A stretch of DNA of 64,000 nucleotides from contig NC_013922.1 in NCBI RefSeq assembly GCF_000025625.1, forward strand, positions 744,001-808,000, read 5' to 3'. The first letter of the stretch is position 1, and every line of letters begins with the position of its first letter. Position numbers and translations under genes: made by a program. Source of the stretch: Natrialba magadii ATCC 43099. Lineage in GTDB: Archaea > Halobacteriota > Halobacteria > Halobacteriales > Natrialbaceae. Positions 25,509 to 34,461 of this stretch are shown one piece after another. The notes beneath the pieces are model-generated. The model was given only the letters and a program-made list of their open reading frames with translations. It did no database searches and was not told the origin of the DNA.

Positions 25509-26255
25509 TTAGTTAAGTCGGATAATGGCGCCTTTGATCGTAAGCGGTCCCGTCGAGTCGACACTCATGATGCCACCACTATCGATATCGACGTTCGCTT
25601 TCCCGGAGATGTCCACGGTATTTTTACTCTTGACGTCGACCGTCGTGCCACCGGTAATCTCGACGCTCTTGTCGCCATCGATCTTTACGTTCTTTGCGGA
25701 GAGTTCCAGCGTATCGCCGGCATCGACCACGACGGAGTCGTCCGACGAATTGAGGACGATTCGGTTCGTGTCGCTGTCGTCACGGATCGCGATCGTCTCT
25801 CGTCCGTCATCGTCATCGATAACGATCTCGTGACCCTCACTGGTCTGGATCGTCACACTTCCTCCGTCGCCGTCTCTGTCGTCGTCGAAGGTGATCCGGT
25901 GTTCGCTCCGGGTCCGAATCTCGCGAACGTCGTTGTCGCCGTCGTTTTGTTGTGGCGGTTCCTGTTTCCCGTTCCACAGCGATCCGACGACGTACGGCCG
26001 ATGGATATCGCCGTTCTCGAACGCGACCAATACCTCGTCGTCGACTTCCGGCAAGAAATACGAGCCGTATTCGTTGCCGGCCATCGGCGTCGCGATACGG
26101 GCCCAGTAACTCTCGTCGTCGGCGTCTCGCCAGGGGAACTGCAGTTTGACGCGCCCGAGTCCCTTCGGATCTTCGTTGTCGGTAACGATACCGACGACGA
26201 CGCCTTGCATCCCGCCGTCCGACGTTTCGCCATCGAAAAATCCGGGTTGGCTCAT
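25509..26255 (-). CDS. eCIS central spike protein (gp5/VgrG OB-fold and beta-helix)
   Basis: 248 residues. The N-terminal OB-fold shows the VgrG/gp5 signature (VVVGIVTDNEDPKGLGRVKLQFPW, in part; WARIATPMAGNEYGSYFLPEVDDEVLVAF; RPYVVGSLWNGKQEPP). The C-terminal half (about 130-248) is repetitive alternating strand sequence such as VKIDGDKSVEITGGTTVDVK, as expected of a trimeric beta-helix. The hub is a separate gene here rather than fused as in many VgrG proteins. It overlaps the hub gene by 4 nt. Confidence 0.92.
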   Translation of the reverse strand: MSQPGFFDGETSDGGMQGVVVGIVTDNEDPKGLGRVKLQFPWRDADDESYWARIATPMAGNEYGSYFLPEVDDEVLVAFENGDIHRPYVVGSLWNGKQEPPQQNDGDNDVREIRTRSEHRITFDDDRDGDGGSVTIQTSEGHEIVIDDDDGRETIAIRDDSDTNRIVLNSSDDSVVVDAGDTLELSAKNVKIDGDKSVEITGGTTVDVKSKNTVDISGKANVDIDSGGIMSVDSTGPLTIKGAIIRLN

Positions 26256-27277
26256 GAGCCCACCTCCACTGCTTCGAAGGTCGTTCGATAGCCGGCTGCT
26301 CCCATCCGATGAGTCGCCCTCGTCACGTGGTAGTGTCCAGAGAACCGGTCACCGAGTTCGACAAGTTCGATCGTTTCTCCCGCACGTATCTCGGGAATCC
26401 CATCCGCTTCACCGTACCCCTGGACGACCTCGTCGGAAAACTGGTTGAGCTTCGTCTCTGCAATTCGCTCGGCTTCGTTGGGTGACATCGCTGGCACACA
26501 GAATACCTCCTTGTGTTTCGCATCGGAACTGCCCGCCGTTTCGACGATCTCTTCTTTCTGTTCGACGTCCCACGACCTGACCTCGACCTCGTGTGTGTCC
26601 CGACGGTGAGATATCTCGCCGGTGAAGTCGTGCAGATCCTCGCCGTACCACAGCTCAACGACCGGCTCGTCCGAGACTGCCGACGACCGGGGAACGAACT
26701 TCACCGTCGACCGCTCGGCGTAGAACTCGAACCCGTACGTTGCTGCGAGGTCGTGGACGAATCGATAGTCGCTACATCCGTTTTGAATCAATTTTTTGCG
26801 TTCGATGTTTGCACTCTCGACTTCGACTGTCGAGAACGGGTACGCCGAAAGCACGTCTTCGACGGCCTCCCCGATAGTCGCTTTCTCCCACGAATCCGAC
26901 CGGGATCCTTGCATCGCTTCCCACAGCAGTCCATATCCCGAAACCTGCACTTCGGGACCGTGTTCGACAGTGAATTCACCGGTAATCGATTGAATCTTTC
27001 CCGACAGAAGCGGTGTCAACTCGCCCTCGTCACCGTACCCCATGGCGATTTCCACGTCGGTCCCGACCTCGAACTCGTCCCAGGACAGCCCGGCGAACTC
27101 GTCGAGTTCTTCGTCGAACGGGAAGTTGAGACCGAACGAGAACCGATCCGCTCCGTCGAACGATGTCTCGACGACGAGATCGGCAATCCGACCCCCCGGT
27201 TCCTGGAACCGTTGGTCGCCGATCACTACTTCGAACCGCGGCGAATACCGGGGATGGTTGTCGATGTCGTAGCTCAC
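26252..27277 (-). CDS. eCIS hub protein (gp27/phage late control D-like)
   Basis: 341 residues with a GTG start at 27277 overlapping the TGA of a 24-codon ORF (GTGA). Motifs fit the gp27-like hub: PRFEVVIGDQRFQ at the start, VSGYGLLWEAMQGSRSDSW, IQNGCSDYRFVHDLAATYGFEFY (in part; the typical LQ-n-SDYxFL line), and GETIELVELGDRFSGHYHVTRATHRM (in part) at the end. The hub adapts the sixfold tube to the threefold spike. It ends in ATGA overlap with the spike gene. Confidence 0.9.
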   Translation of the reverse strand: MSYDIDNHPRYSPRFEVVIGDQRFQEPGGRIADLVVETSFDGADRFSFGLNFPFDEELDEFAGLSWDEFEVGTDVEIAMGYGDEGELTPLLSGKIQSITGEFTVEHGPEVQVSGYGLLWEAMQGSRSDSWEKATIGEAVEDVLSAYPFSTVEVESANIERKKLIQNGCSDYRFVHDLAATYGFEFYAERSTVKFVPRSSAVSDEPVVELWYGEDLHDFTGEISHRRDTHEVEVRSWDVEQKEEIVETAGSSDAKHKEVFCVPAMSPNEAERIAETKLNQFSDEVVQGYGEADGIPEIRAGETIELVELGDRFSGHYHVTRATHRMGAAGYRTTFEAVEVGS

Positions 27278-27348
27278 GTTTCGGTCACCTCTCTCGACAC
27301 GACACGCGCCGTCGCTCGAGCTGCTCGGTGTGGGATGTACTCGATCAT
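27274..27348 (-). CDS. Candidate 24-residue micro-gene between LysM protein and hub genes
   Basis: ATG at 27348 lies 1 nt after the stop of the LysM gene, and its TGA overlaps the GTG start of the hub gene. The 24-residue product (begins MIEYIPHRAARATARVV) is basic and could form an amphipathic helix. I recognise no family. It might be a genuine micro-protein or just a coupling ORF that delivers ribosomes to a weak GTG start. Confidence 0.5.
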   Translation of the reverse strand: MIEYIPHRAARATARVVSREVTET

Positions 27349-27349
27349 A

Positions 27350-28018
27350 CTACAGTGGTGGCAACTCAAGCTTGTCTCCTGGCTCGATCGCCCGGGGGTT
27401 GTCGATGTCATTCTGATCCGCGATCGTTCGCCAATGTGATGGATCACTGTACTCCTCGTCGGCGATTAACCAGAGCGTATCTCCTTCGGCTACCGTCCAG
27501 ACTTTCGTCTTGTCCGTCGACTCCGGGGAAACCACCGACTTATGATAGTCTGCTGTTTTGTACTCTTTGAAGACGATCGACACACGAGCCCGTATCGGGA
27601 TCCCGCTGGGCAGGAACTTCGTAAACTGCTTGTTCGCGCGTTGGACCAACGCGGTGAAATCGATCCCATCTCCCCACACGAACCGACAGACCGGCGGGGC
27701 GTGAAGTTCACCGTCGACGGTCAGCAAGTAATCGATCGCGTTCGTATACCGTTCACGGACGTCGAGATCTTCGGACGATGCGTCATCGGAGCCGAGTTCG
27801 TTCGTCGTGTCGAAAAACAACTCCATCGATAGCGTCTCCGCATTTCCGTCGACAAACTGCATGATCGACGCTCCCGATCCGGTCGCTTTCATCTCGCCGT
27901 AGTTGACACTCTTTTCGAGTGCGTACGAACTTGGATTGAATCGACACTCGATCGTTTCACCTTGCTTTTTCCCGTTGAGGATCGTAATCTGGGCCTTCTC
28001 TAGTTTTCCGTTCGTCAT
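27350..28018 (-). CDS. eCIS inner-baseplate protein with LysM domain (Afp7-like)
   Basis: 222 residues. The N-terminal ~160 residues have the typical pattern of the CIS tube/LysM adaptor family (FNPSSYALEKSVNYGE, LSMELFFDTT, PPVCRFVWGDGIDFTALVQ, FKEYK). The C-terminal ~50 residues form a LysM module (WTVAEGDTLWLIADEEYSDPSHWRTIADQN, in part; ending in GDKLELPPL). In contractile tails this protein connects the tube to the hub; the LysM part probably binds protein rather than peptidoglycan, since archaea lack murein. The ATG overlaps the stop of the 1615-residue gene. Confidence 0.92.
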   Translation of the reverse strand: MTNGKLEKAQITILNGKKQGETIECRFNPSSYALEKSVNYGEMKATGSGASIMQFVDGNAETLSMELFFDTTNELGSDDASSEDLDVRERYTNAIDYLLTVDGELHAPPVCRFVWGDGIDFTALVQRANKQFTKFLPSGIPIRARVSIVFKEYKTADYHKSVVSPESTDKTKVWTVAEGDTLWLIADEEYSDPSHWRTIADQNDIDNPRAIEPGDKLELPPL

Positions 28019-31000
28019 TGCTGACCTCTTCGTTCACGTTCGATTCGCTTTCGTCGCTCGAGTTTCCGATGAAGACGTTCGACGACACGATCGACGTCTG
28101 CCTCATATCGGAGCGATTCGCCTGGCAACTGGACGCTGCTCTTTGTTCGACGTAGCTGTGCTCTGTGATCATCGGTGGAGTGGTGGGCCGGCGCTCCGTG
28201 TGCCTGATCGATGTGACTCCGGTGTCTATCGCGAGAGTCGTCAACCGGTCTGGCTGACGACATCGCTGGTGGCGGCCCACCAGTCTGATCGATGCCTTCG
28301 GAACGACGGTCCTCGTGAGGGAATGGCCGTCCCGATTCGGGACTCGAGTTCCCTTCGATCGCCGATCGATTCGTGACCGGGTCGTGTCGTCGTCCGCGTC
28401 TGGATTGTTCCGACGTGTCGGGACGTTGCGAGTTCGCTGTCCGACGGTTCTGGACACGCTGGTCCGCCCGCTTTCCGTTCGGCCTGCTCCGTGTCGCGGC
28501 CGCGCTGTCACCGGATCGCGGACCCGATTGGGATCGTAACGCGTTTTTCTGCTTCCGTTCGCCGGTCAGGGGTGCGTCGACGTGTGCCGACGCAGCCTCC
28601 CCACCGCCACCGCGACGAGACTGCTGTTCGCCGCCGGTAGTGTCGATCGGTTGCTGGGCTCGATAGACGAGAGCGGGCCGATCAGTATGCGAACTGACTG
28701 TCCCAACCATCGACTCGTCTATACTACTTTCCAATTGAGAGGATTTATATTTATTTATATTATCTCCACTATTGATTTCTGCTGGTTTGGCTACCCGTTC
28801 CCCGCCAGTCGTTTGAACTCGTCTCGGGGCCGTAAGCGACGGCGACGAGTCTGCAACCCTCGGTGCGGTCGCGGTCTCATCGTTCTTCGGGATCGATTCG
28901 AAGCCTGTATCGATCGCTGTCCGTTCGAACGAGGATTGCTGCTGGTAGTTCTGATGGTAGTCCTGATGTTGAAGTTGCGAGTTGCTCGGCGATTGTTCGC
29001 TTGCGACGCTGCTCACCCGGGGAACGAGAAACGACTCGTCACTCGATGGTCGTCGGTCCGTCCCTCCCGTGCTCGAGCCGCCCAAGACGTCACGGTCCGT
29101 CGACTGCGTTCGAAGGATTCGGATTCCGGACCCGACCGTACTGGGAACTGTCGCCGTACGAGTAACCGACGGAGAGCCCGCTCCCGACGAACGGATGGAA
29201 GCCCGATCAGGACTGCGACCTATCCCAGCAGTGTCTTCGGTTGCCGCCGTTTCTGAAACCGAACTCCTCGCTTCACTGCCACTAACCGAACTGCTGGTAC
29301 CAAGAGAGAGCCGCGATGACGACGGTCGAGGTTCCGTACGGTTGCTCGGCGTCGACGTCATCGGACTCGAGGCGCGTTCCTGACGTTCTGGTTGTGTCTG
29401 TCTCGCCGAGTTGTCGAGCGTGGGTACGGATCGCTCCGACGTCGCCACCGACCCGAGACCACCGGTTTCGGATTCAGTAGCTGAGACCGTCGTCCCGAAA
29501 CTCCTGGTGGCGTCGTTCGCGATCTGTCCCTGCTCGGCGGTCGTCCGGCCCGTATCCTGATTCGTCGGACTGGGGAGCCGACCCGTCGGCTCGAGCGGCG
29601 AGTCGTCTTTCGCAGGTGTCCCTGTCCCCGCAAACGTGACTTTCGCTCGTGATTCCGTCCCCCGGGCGGTCGCAGCCGACGAAGATGGCACCGCCCTCGA
29701 GGGCGTCGGCACGGGACTGGTGGACGTGATTCGGACATCTGTGGCCACAGTGTATGACCCAATCGATGCGATCCGATCGCTAGCGTTTCGTGGGGTCGAC
29801 CCGATCGAGAGCCGACTACTGGCGTCGAAACGCTCGGTTATGAAAGCGGTACTGGTCGCCTGTGAGACCGGCGTCGTGTCCACGTGCAGGTTTGTCGAGG
29901 TCGGGTCGGTAACCGATCCATTCGGCGACGAGCGTGCGGTCGTTGCGGATAGCGATACCGATTGCTGTGATCGGTGGTTCGACTGGCCTCGGACTGTCCC
30001 GTGATCCCCCGGACGATCGACGGAAGCGGCCGAGACGAGTTGCTGCGATTTCGCAGTTCGATCGGTTGGCCTGCCGTTCGACGCGTTCGTTGCCGTCTCT
30101 GTGGGTTTGATTTCGACTGGCGATTGGCTATCGAGTCGGGACACGGACGGCGAGCGGGACACATCCCGGCCGATCTCAGTCAGTATCGCTCCGATCCGTG
30201 ACGTGGGTCCGGTCGTCTCCGGTCGCGTGTTCTCGGGTGTCGTCGTTCGGAATGCTGCGCGTCGTGACGACCGTTTGGAATCCGAACCGCGGTACTCGAG
30301 TGTGGGGTGGGACGGTGGTACCGTCGTCGATTCGAACGACGCCGATCGATCGACGGATTTACGCATACTATCTCGATCCACGTCACCCCCAATCTCCCTT
30401 CTGGCGAGGTTCAGCGCGGTCGCAGCGTTGCGGGTCTCTTCCGTGGCCGTGTCCCCGCCAGCCGTGTTCCGGTTCGAAACCGCACGGTATCGGTGAACAC
30501 CACTGCTCTCGTTTGCTGGCGATCCCGCGTGGACCTCGTTCGGTCGGGCTGGTTTCCACGCCGCGAATGGCTTCTGTCGTCCGTGTTCGCTCCCCTCCGT
30601 AGGCTGGATCCGAGCCGGTCTGTGGACGAGTTGCGATCCGATTGCGGTTCGCGGAGTCGGGTCGGTCGGGATCGGGGTCGAAGACGATTCTGCTCTGACT
30701 ACGGACGCATCGTCACCGGTGGGTGCCGTCTCTCTGGGATCGATACTCGCCCTGCCCGGCGAAGAACTGGCGGCTCCTGTCTCGGTCTCGGTCCAGTGTG
30801 GATCGGATCCACTGTGGGTGTCGGAACCAGCACGAGCTGTGGGGAACTGGCGGTTCACTCGAGATCGAGGTCGCTTCCGAACCGATTTCGCGGGAGTGGA
30901 CTGGGCCGTAACTGGTGACACGCTGTCCGCAGCGGTGACGCGATCCGCCGCTTCGACCCCCTCCCGTCCGACGCTGGTTCCGGGGACGTGTGGAGACGGC

Positions 31001-32862
31001 TGACGCGGGATGACTGCAGTCGTCGAACGGACGGGGCTGTCAGACCCTCCGCTGTCGGACGACGATCCGTCGCTGTCACCGTACGAACGGGTACCGTCAC
31101 TAGTTGCGCCTGTTTGAGATTCGGATCGGTATCCGACATCCCTCGAGCGACTGGCAGTCGTCAGGACAGACATCCCGTCTCGCTGACTGTCTCGCTGACT
31201 GTCTCGCTGACCGTCTCGCTGACTGTCTCGTTGACTGTCCTGCCGACCTGCCGCTCGTCGCTCATCAGCTGTCAACTCCGCAACCGCCGGAACGGTTCTT
31301 CGGGCGGCTCGGGGTCTCCAGTCCGTTGGTCGCCGCCGGTCAGTTCGAGCCGCGGTAACTGTTCGAACAGTTCGTTGCTTTCGGACAGTGGACCGTTGAC
31401 GCTCGAGCACCGTGGATTCGTTCGCTCCGTCGTCGATCTGGCCGACGTTCTGTGATCGAGACCAGTCACCCAGAAGGCGGTGATCGGACGGGTCTCCTTG
31501 GCGCGACAACGCGTCGTTGGATGGCCCCATCGTCTCCGTCGCCGGTGACTGACTATCACCAGACCGGACGATAGTCGACACCGATTCGCTCGCCTTGCTT
31601 CGCTGGCTTCGGTGCTGTGTTGTTGTCCAGTTCGACCGAAGCCGTCGAATGTCGTCACCGGCCGCTCGTCCAGTCGGTGCCGCGGAACCGATGGGGCGCG
31701 CCGATCGACGGGTGCGGCCCCCGTGGACGCCTTGCTTTGTCGCTATCGACGAAGGATCATCGTCCGTCGTCGTTCTTGCCCTCTCTCGTGACGACCGTTG
31801 ATCAACGTGGGTCGTCGGGGTCGGCACGTCGTCGGTCGCTACTGGTGTCCTCGAGGGTGTGCGCTGTCGGTGCCGGAGTTCGGGAGCACCCGAAATCCCG
31901 GTTTCGACGGCGACTGTTCCGCTTCGTTCGTCCGCTGTTGTCGCAGTCGGTTCGTTCGCGGTAGACGTCCATTCATACTGTCGGACAAAAGTCAGTACTG
32001 TTTTTCGACCCCTCGCTCGGTCAAAAGCCTGTGATTCGTTTTGTTCGACAGTATCATAGGGATTATCGTAGAAGTTCATAGTTCCCCTCCGACGGACCGA
32101 GATACAACGCCGAAGACCGCGCCTCGGAATCACCGATTGGCTACGATAATCCCTATCAGTCGCGGTCCCGCCCCCGAATGAGGTTTCGCTGACTGGACGG
32201 GGTATTCGGTTGTTCCGGGTCGGGGATTGCTCCTCGATGACCTGATGGTCTCGATTCGTGTCCGTCTCTTGTATCGCCGACTCGGCTTCGGGAGCCATGG
32301 GCGTGAGATGGGCGCGCACTTCGCCGAACGTGGAGTTGCGTGCTCGTCTCTGCGTTTCTCTCCGCGCCGGCGAGCTGTACTGGTCCGCTGTGGACGTTTC
32401 GATCCACGACGGTGGATCTCCATCGGTGTTGAGTCCGAACGGTTCCGGTGGGTCGTCGGGAAGAAGCGACACTGCCGCTAATTCTCGGTCCGATTGGTGG
32501 TCGGTCGTGTCGTCTTCGTTCGTGGCGGGTTTCGCCCCGTGGTCCTCCGGTGGAGGGACATACCGGTCACGGAGGCGGTACGTTCGATCGGCCGTCGAAT
32601 ACCGATTGAGGATTCGGAGCGCAAATCCGCCGATCAGCCTCGATGGCTCGAGTGTGAGAATGCCACGATGCCGATTCTGAACGGCTGCCACGTGGTGGCC
32701 AACGCTCGTCTGGCTGACTGAATGTCGTTCACTCGTCCCGTCGTTGTATTCCGATTCTCGCCGTGCATTCCCGTCGCTCCAGTCCATACTGACGCTGATG
32801 TCACGAATCGGTTCCTCGACAGCGTTCGGCCACGTCCTGGGTCCGGATTCAGGGTCGTACAT
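28015..32862 (-). CDS. Giant disordered protein of the eCIS cluster (tape-measure or fibre candidate)
   Basis: 1615 residues from ATG 32862; another plausible start is ATG 32079 (1354 residues). Almost the whole chain is low-complexity, rich in Ser, Thr, Arg and Pro, with little hydrophobic content, and is strikingly basic for a haloarchaeal protein. A short repeat (SQRDSQRDGQRD) lies near 31170-31260. The ordered parts appear to be residues ~60-115 (LEPSRLIGGFALRILNRYST, YRLRDRYVPPP) and a helical C-terminus (VDRVVERLHRKLERRKRIER). Proteins with similar Arg/Glu helical ends occur beside LysM genes in other eCIS loci. It may set tube length or decorate the particle; function unproven. Confidence 0.65.
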   Translation of the reverse strand: MYDPESGPRTWPNAVEEPIRDISVSMDWSDGNARRESEYNDGTSERHSVSQTSVGHHVAAVQNRHRGILTLEPSRLIGGFALRILNRYSTADRTYRLRDRYVPPPEDHGAKPATNEDDTTDHQSDRELAAVSLLPDDPPEPFGLNTDGDPPSWIETSTADQYSSPARRETQRRARNSTFGEVRAHLTPMAPEAESAIQETDTNRDHQVIEEQSPTRNNRIPRPVSETSFGGGTATDRDYRSQSVIPRRGLRRCISVRRRGTMNFYDNPYDTVEQNESQAFDRARGRKTVLTFVRQYEWTSTANEPTATTADERSGTVAVETGISGAPELRHRQRTPSRTPVATDDVPTPTTHVDQRSSRERARTTTDDDPSSIATKQGVHGGRTRRSARPIGSAAPTGRAAGDDIRRLRSNWTTTQHRSQRSKASESVSTIVRSGDSQSPATETMGPSNDALSRQGDPSDHRLLGDWSRSQNVGQIDDGANESTVLERQRSTVRKQRTVRTVTAARTDRRRPTDWRPRAARRTVPAVAELTADERRAAGRQDSQRDSQRDGQRDSQRDSQRDGMSVLTTASRSRDVGYRSESQTGATSDGTRSYGDSDGSSSDSGGSDSPVRSTTAVIPRQPSPHVPGTSVGREGVEAADRVTAADSVSPVTAQSTPAKSVRKRPRSRVNRQFPTARAGSDTHSGSDPHWTETETGAASSSPGRASIDPRETAPTGDDASVVRAESSSTPIPTDPTPRTAIGSQLVHRPARIQPTEGSEHGRQKPFAAWKPARPNEVHAGSPANESSGVHRYRAVSNRNTAGGDTATEETRNAATALNLARREIGGDVDRDSMRKSVDRSASFESTTVPPSHPTLEYRGSDSKRSSRRAAFRTTTPENTRPETTGPTSRIGAILTEIGRDVSRSPSVSRLDSQSPVEIKPTETATNASNGRPTDRTAKSQQLVSAASVDRPGDHGTVRGQSNHRSQQSVSLSATTARSSPNGSVTDPTSTNLHVDTTPVSQATSTAFITERFDASSRLSIGSTPRNASDRIASIGSYTVATDVRITSTSPVPTPSRAVPSSSAATARGTESRAKVTFAGTGTPAKDDSPLEPTGRLPSPTNQDTGRTTAEQGQIANDATRSFGTTVSATESETGGLGSVATSERSVPTLDNSARQTQPERQERASSPMTSTPSNRTEPRPSSSRLSLGTSSSVSGSEARSSVSETAATEDTAGIGRSPDRASIRSSGAGSPSVTRTATVPSTVGSGIRILRTQSTDRDVLGGSSTGGTDRRPSSDESFLVPRVSSVASEQSPSNSQLQHQDYHQNYQQQSSFERTAIDTGFESIPKNDETATAPRVADSSPSLTAPRRVQTTGGERVAKPAEINSGDNINKYKSSQLESSIDESMVGTVSSHTDRPALVYRAQQPIDTTGGEQQSRRGGGGEAASAHVDAPLTGERKQKNALRSQSGPRSGDSAAATRSRPNGKRADQRVQNRRTANSQRPDTSEQSRRGRRHDPVTNRSAIEGNSSPESGRPFPHEDRRSEGIDQTGGPPPAMSSARPVDDSRDRHRSHIDQAHGAPAHHSTDDHRAQLRRTKSSVQLPGESLRYEADVDRVVERLHRKLERRKRIERERRGQQ
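31170..31260. repeat. 12-bp coding repeat in the giant eCIS gene
   Basis: About six degenerate copies of a 12-nt unit (plus-strand form tctcgctgactg) encode Gln-Arg-Asp-Ser or Gln-Arg-Asp-Gly on the minus strand. The frame is kept, so this is an expandable protein linker, not a separate element. Confidence 0.75.
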
Positions 32863-32888
32863 ACGTTATGCGATCGATATCTCGAGTG

Positions 32889-34061
32889 TCAATCCTGCGG
32901 CGTTGGACTACCGGCTGCACCAACGACCGAATCGGGTTCGTTGGCGGTTGAGTGACGGCTATCGTTGTCTTCTTCGACGGAATCGGTCACGTGTTTCGAG
33001 CTGTCCCGACCGATTGCGCTTGCGGCTTGCTCCGTCCACTGGAGGTAGTAGACTTCCCCGTCTTTCGTAAACACTGTCGGCGTCTCTCCGCCTCGCTTGA
33101 GGTTGTATCCGAGCGGGAGTTTGAGGGCGTCGTCGTTTGGCTTGAGCGAGAACGCTTCGTCTATTTCGAAGGTCCCCTCTTCTCCCGGCCTGATCGTCGT
33201 ATCGACGCCAGGTCTGAAGAGATCGAGATCTGTGTCCCTGATCAGTGATTCCGAGAGATCGATCGATCGGTTCGAGCTGTTCCGAACGATCAGTTCGAAA
33301 CTGTTCCGCGCTTCCGGAGTCCTGATGTCCGTACTGATGAGATCGGTGCGTTCGACCGTTCGTTTTTCGTATCGGTTGTAAAGCAGTAGCGTCACTACTC
33401 CCCAGAGTAGCCCGGCACAGAGTACGGGAACCCACCAGAGGTATCGATCGAGAGACCATGTGACGACGCCGACGATAAGACCACTGCCAATCGCGACGAG
33501 GAGACCGACGATCATCGCGAGGGTTCGGCTTTCTAACCCTCGAGTAAGCACGTATCCGACCCTAATCGATCCGAGTGTCGAAGACGTACGTCGGCTCTTT
33601 CGGTAGCCTAACAACACCGCTCCGACTGCAAGCGGCCACGTTAGTAGTATGCCAACGAACAGTATCGGTACCGTGATCCAGCCGAGGGCGTATCCTACCG
33701 CCAATACGACAGCGACCGACAGGGCCGCAACCCACCCGCTGAGCATCGCTTTTGCCCACGTCGAGTACTGCTCCCAGCGCTGGTGTATCGTCTCGCGGTT
33801 GTTCCGATACAAGAGGTAACAGCCACCGAGAAGAAGTCCGAACAGAAACGCTGTGAGGAAGGTGGTTCGCATCGGTACCAACTCCCATCCCACGACAGGT
33901 ATCGTCACGAGTGGCACGATGTCGAGCCATCCGGATACCCAGAACGCCAGTGTCACCGCTATCGCGATCGCCGTCGCGAGTATCACAGCGGGAAGAGCCG
34001 GTTTGATAAACTGGTTCACCGACGTTGCAACCGCTTTCTTTGCTTTTGTTGTGATCGTCAT
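32889..34061 (-). CDS. Polytopic membrane protein of the eCIS cluster (possible docking protein)
   Basis: 390 residues from ATG 34061, whose ATG overlaps the TGA of the 68-codon ORF upstream. Roughly eight hydrophobic segments lie in residues 15-235 (for example ALPAVILATAIAIAVTLAFW, WVPVLCAGLLWGVVTLLLY). A soluble ~120-residue domain with alternating strands follows (SFELIVRNSSNRSIDLSESL, GEEGTFEIDEAFSLKPND), then a polar tail. I do not recognise the family. Some CIS need a membrane protein for docking or triggering (for example CisA in Streptomyces), and this is the only membrane protein in the cluster, so a similar role is plausible. Confidence 0.7.
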   Translation of the reverse strand: MTITTKAKKAVATSVNQFIKPALPAVILATAIAIAVTLAFWVSGWLDIVPLVTIPVVGWELVPMRTTFLTAFLFGLLLGGCYLLYRNNRETIHQRWEQYSTWAKAMLSGWVAALSVAVVLAVGYALGWITVPILFVGILLTWPLAVGAVLLGYRKSRRTSSTLGSIRVGYVLTRGLESRTLAMIVGLLVAIGSGLIVGVVTWSLDRYLWWVPVLCAGLLWGVVTLLLYNRYEKRTVERTDLISTDIRTPEARNSFELIVRNSSNRSIDLSESLIRDTDLDLFRPGVDTTIRPGEEGTFEIDEAFSLKPNDDALKLPLGYNLKRGGETPTVFTKDGEVYYLQWTEQAASAIGRDSSKHVTDSVEEDNDSRHSTANEPDSVVGAAGSPTPQD

Positions 34062-34264
34062 TGTCCAGTAGTCTGCGCTCGGATCGATGCGTACTCCAGT
34101 GGACCACGGCGACGGTGGCGAACACCGATTCGTAGCACTCCGGGCGAAACCGAGTGAATCCGACGCCATTGATGTCGCTTCTTCTCCCGTTCTACTCTCG
34201 CCAGATGAGAGCCTGCCCGTATTATGGATGCCCCACCACTCGAGCGTGCTACGCTACTATTCAT
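34058..34264 (-). CDS. 68-residue ORF leading the membrane protein gene
   Basis: ATG at 34264 lies about 24 nt downstream of the centre of a minus-strand TATA element (ATTATAAAA, 34284-34292), which fits a leaderless mRNA. The TGA overlaps the ATG of the membrane protein gene (ATGA, 34058-34061). The product is basic and polar (EREKKRHQWRR; RHRRRG) with no recognised domain. Together these features suggest it is translated; it may encode a small protein or mainly couple translation. Confidence 0.5.
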   Translation of the reverse strand: MNSSVARSSGGASIIRAGSHLARVEREKKRHQWRRIHSVSPGVLRIGVRHRRRGPLEYASIRAQTTGQ

Positions 34265-34283
34265 AGCTACGTTACTGACATTG

Positions 34284-34292
34284 TTTTATAAT
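34284..34292 (-). promoter_or_regulatory. TATA element of the giant-protein/baseplate end of the eCIS cluster
   Basis: ATTATAAAA on the minus strand at the spacing expected for a leaderless start at 34264. Because nearly all downstream genes overlap or lie within a few bases, this may drive the long transcript from 34264 towards 17261. Confidence 0.45.
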
Positions 34293-34422
34293 GGAAATAT
34301 AAATACTTTAGCATAGTTATAGAAAACATCTGCGGAGCAATACAAGCGAACGAACGGTTGGTACTGACGATTGACCACAGGTGGACCTAATCGAGACAAT
34401 CCACGAATCAATAATCCATGTA

Positions 34423-34430
34423 TTTATAAT
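34423..34430 (+). promoter_or_regulatory. TATA element of the Cdc48-like gene
   Basis: TTTATAAT centred about 35 nt before the ATG at 34462, supporting that start over the internal ATG at 34495. The region between 34265 and 34461 is a divergent promoter region; nothing else is seen. Confidence 0.5.
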
Positions 34431-34461
34431 TATCTAATTAATCCTCGATGAGAACGTATTA

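Noticed and set aside
31170-31260. CRISPR-like repeats in the giant gene
   Set aside because: The period is 12 bp without spacers and the reading frame is kept, so it is a coding repeat.
8785-34264. Prophage interpretation of the tail genes
   Set aside because: No capsid, portal, terminase, integrase or lysis gene is present, while eCIS-specific genes (AAA+ ATPase, DUF4255, DUF4157 cargo) are.
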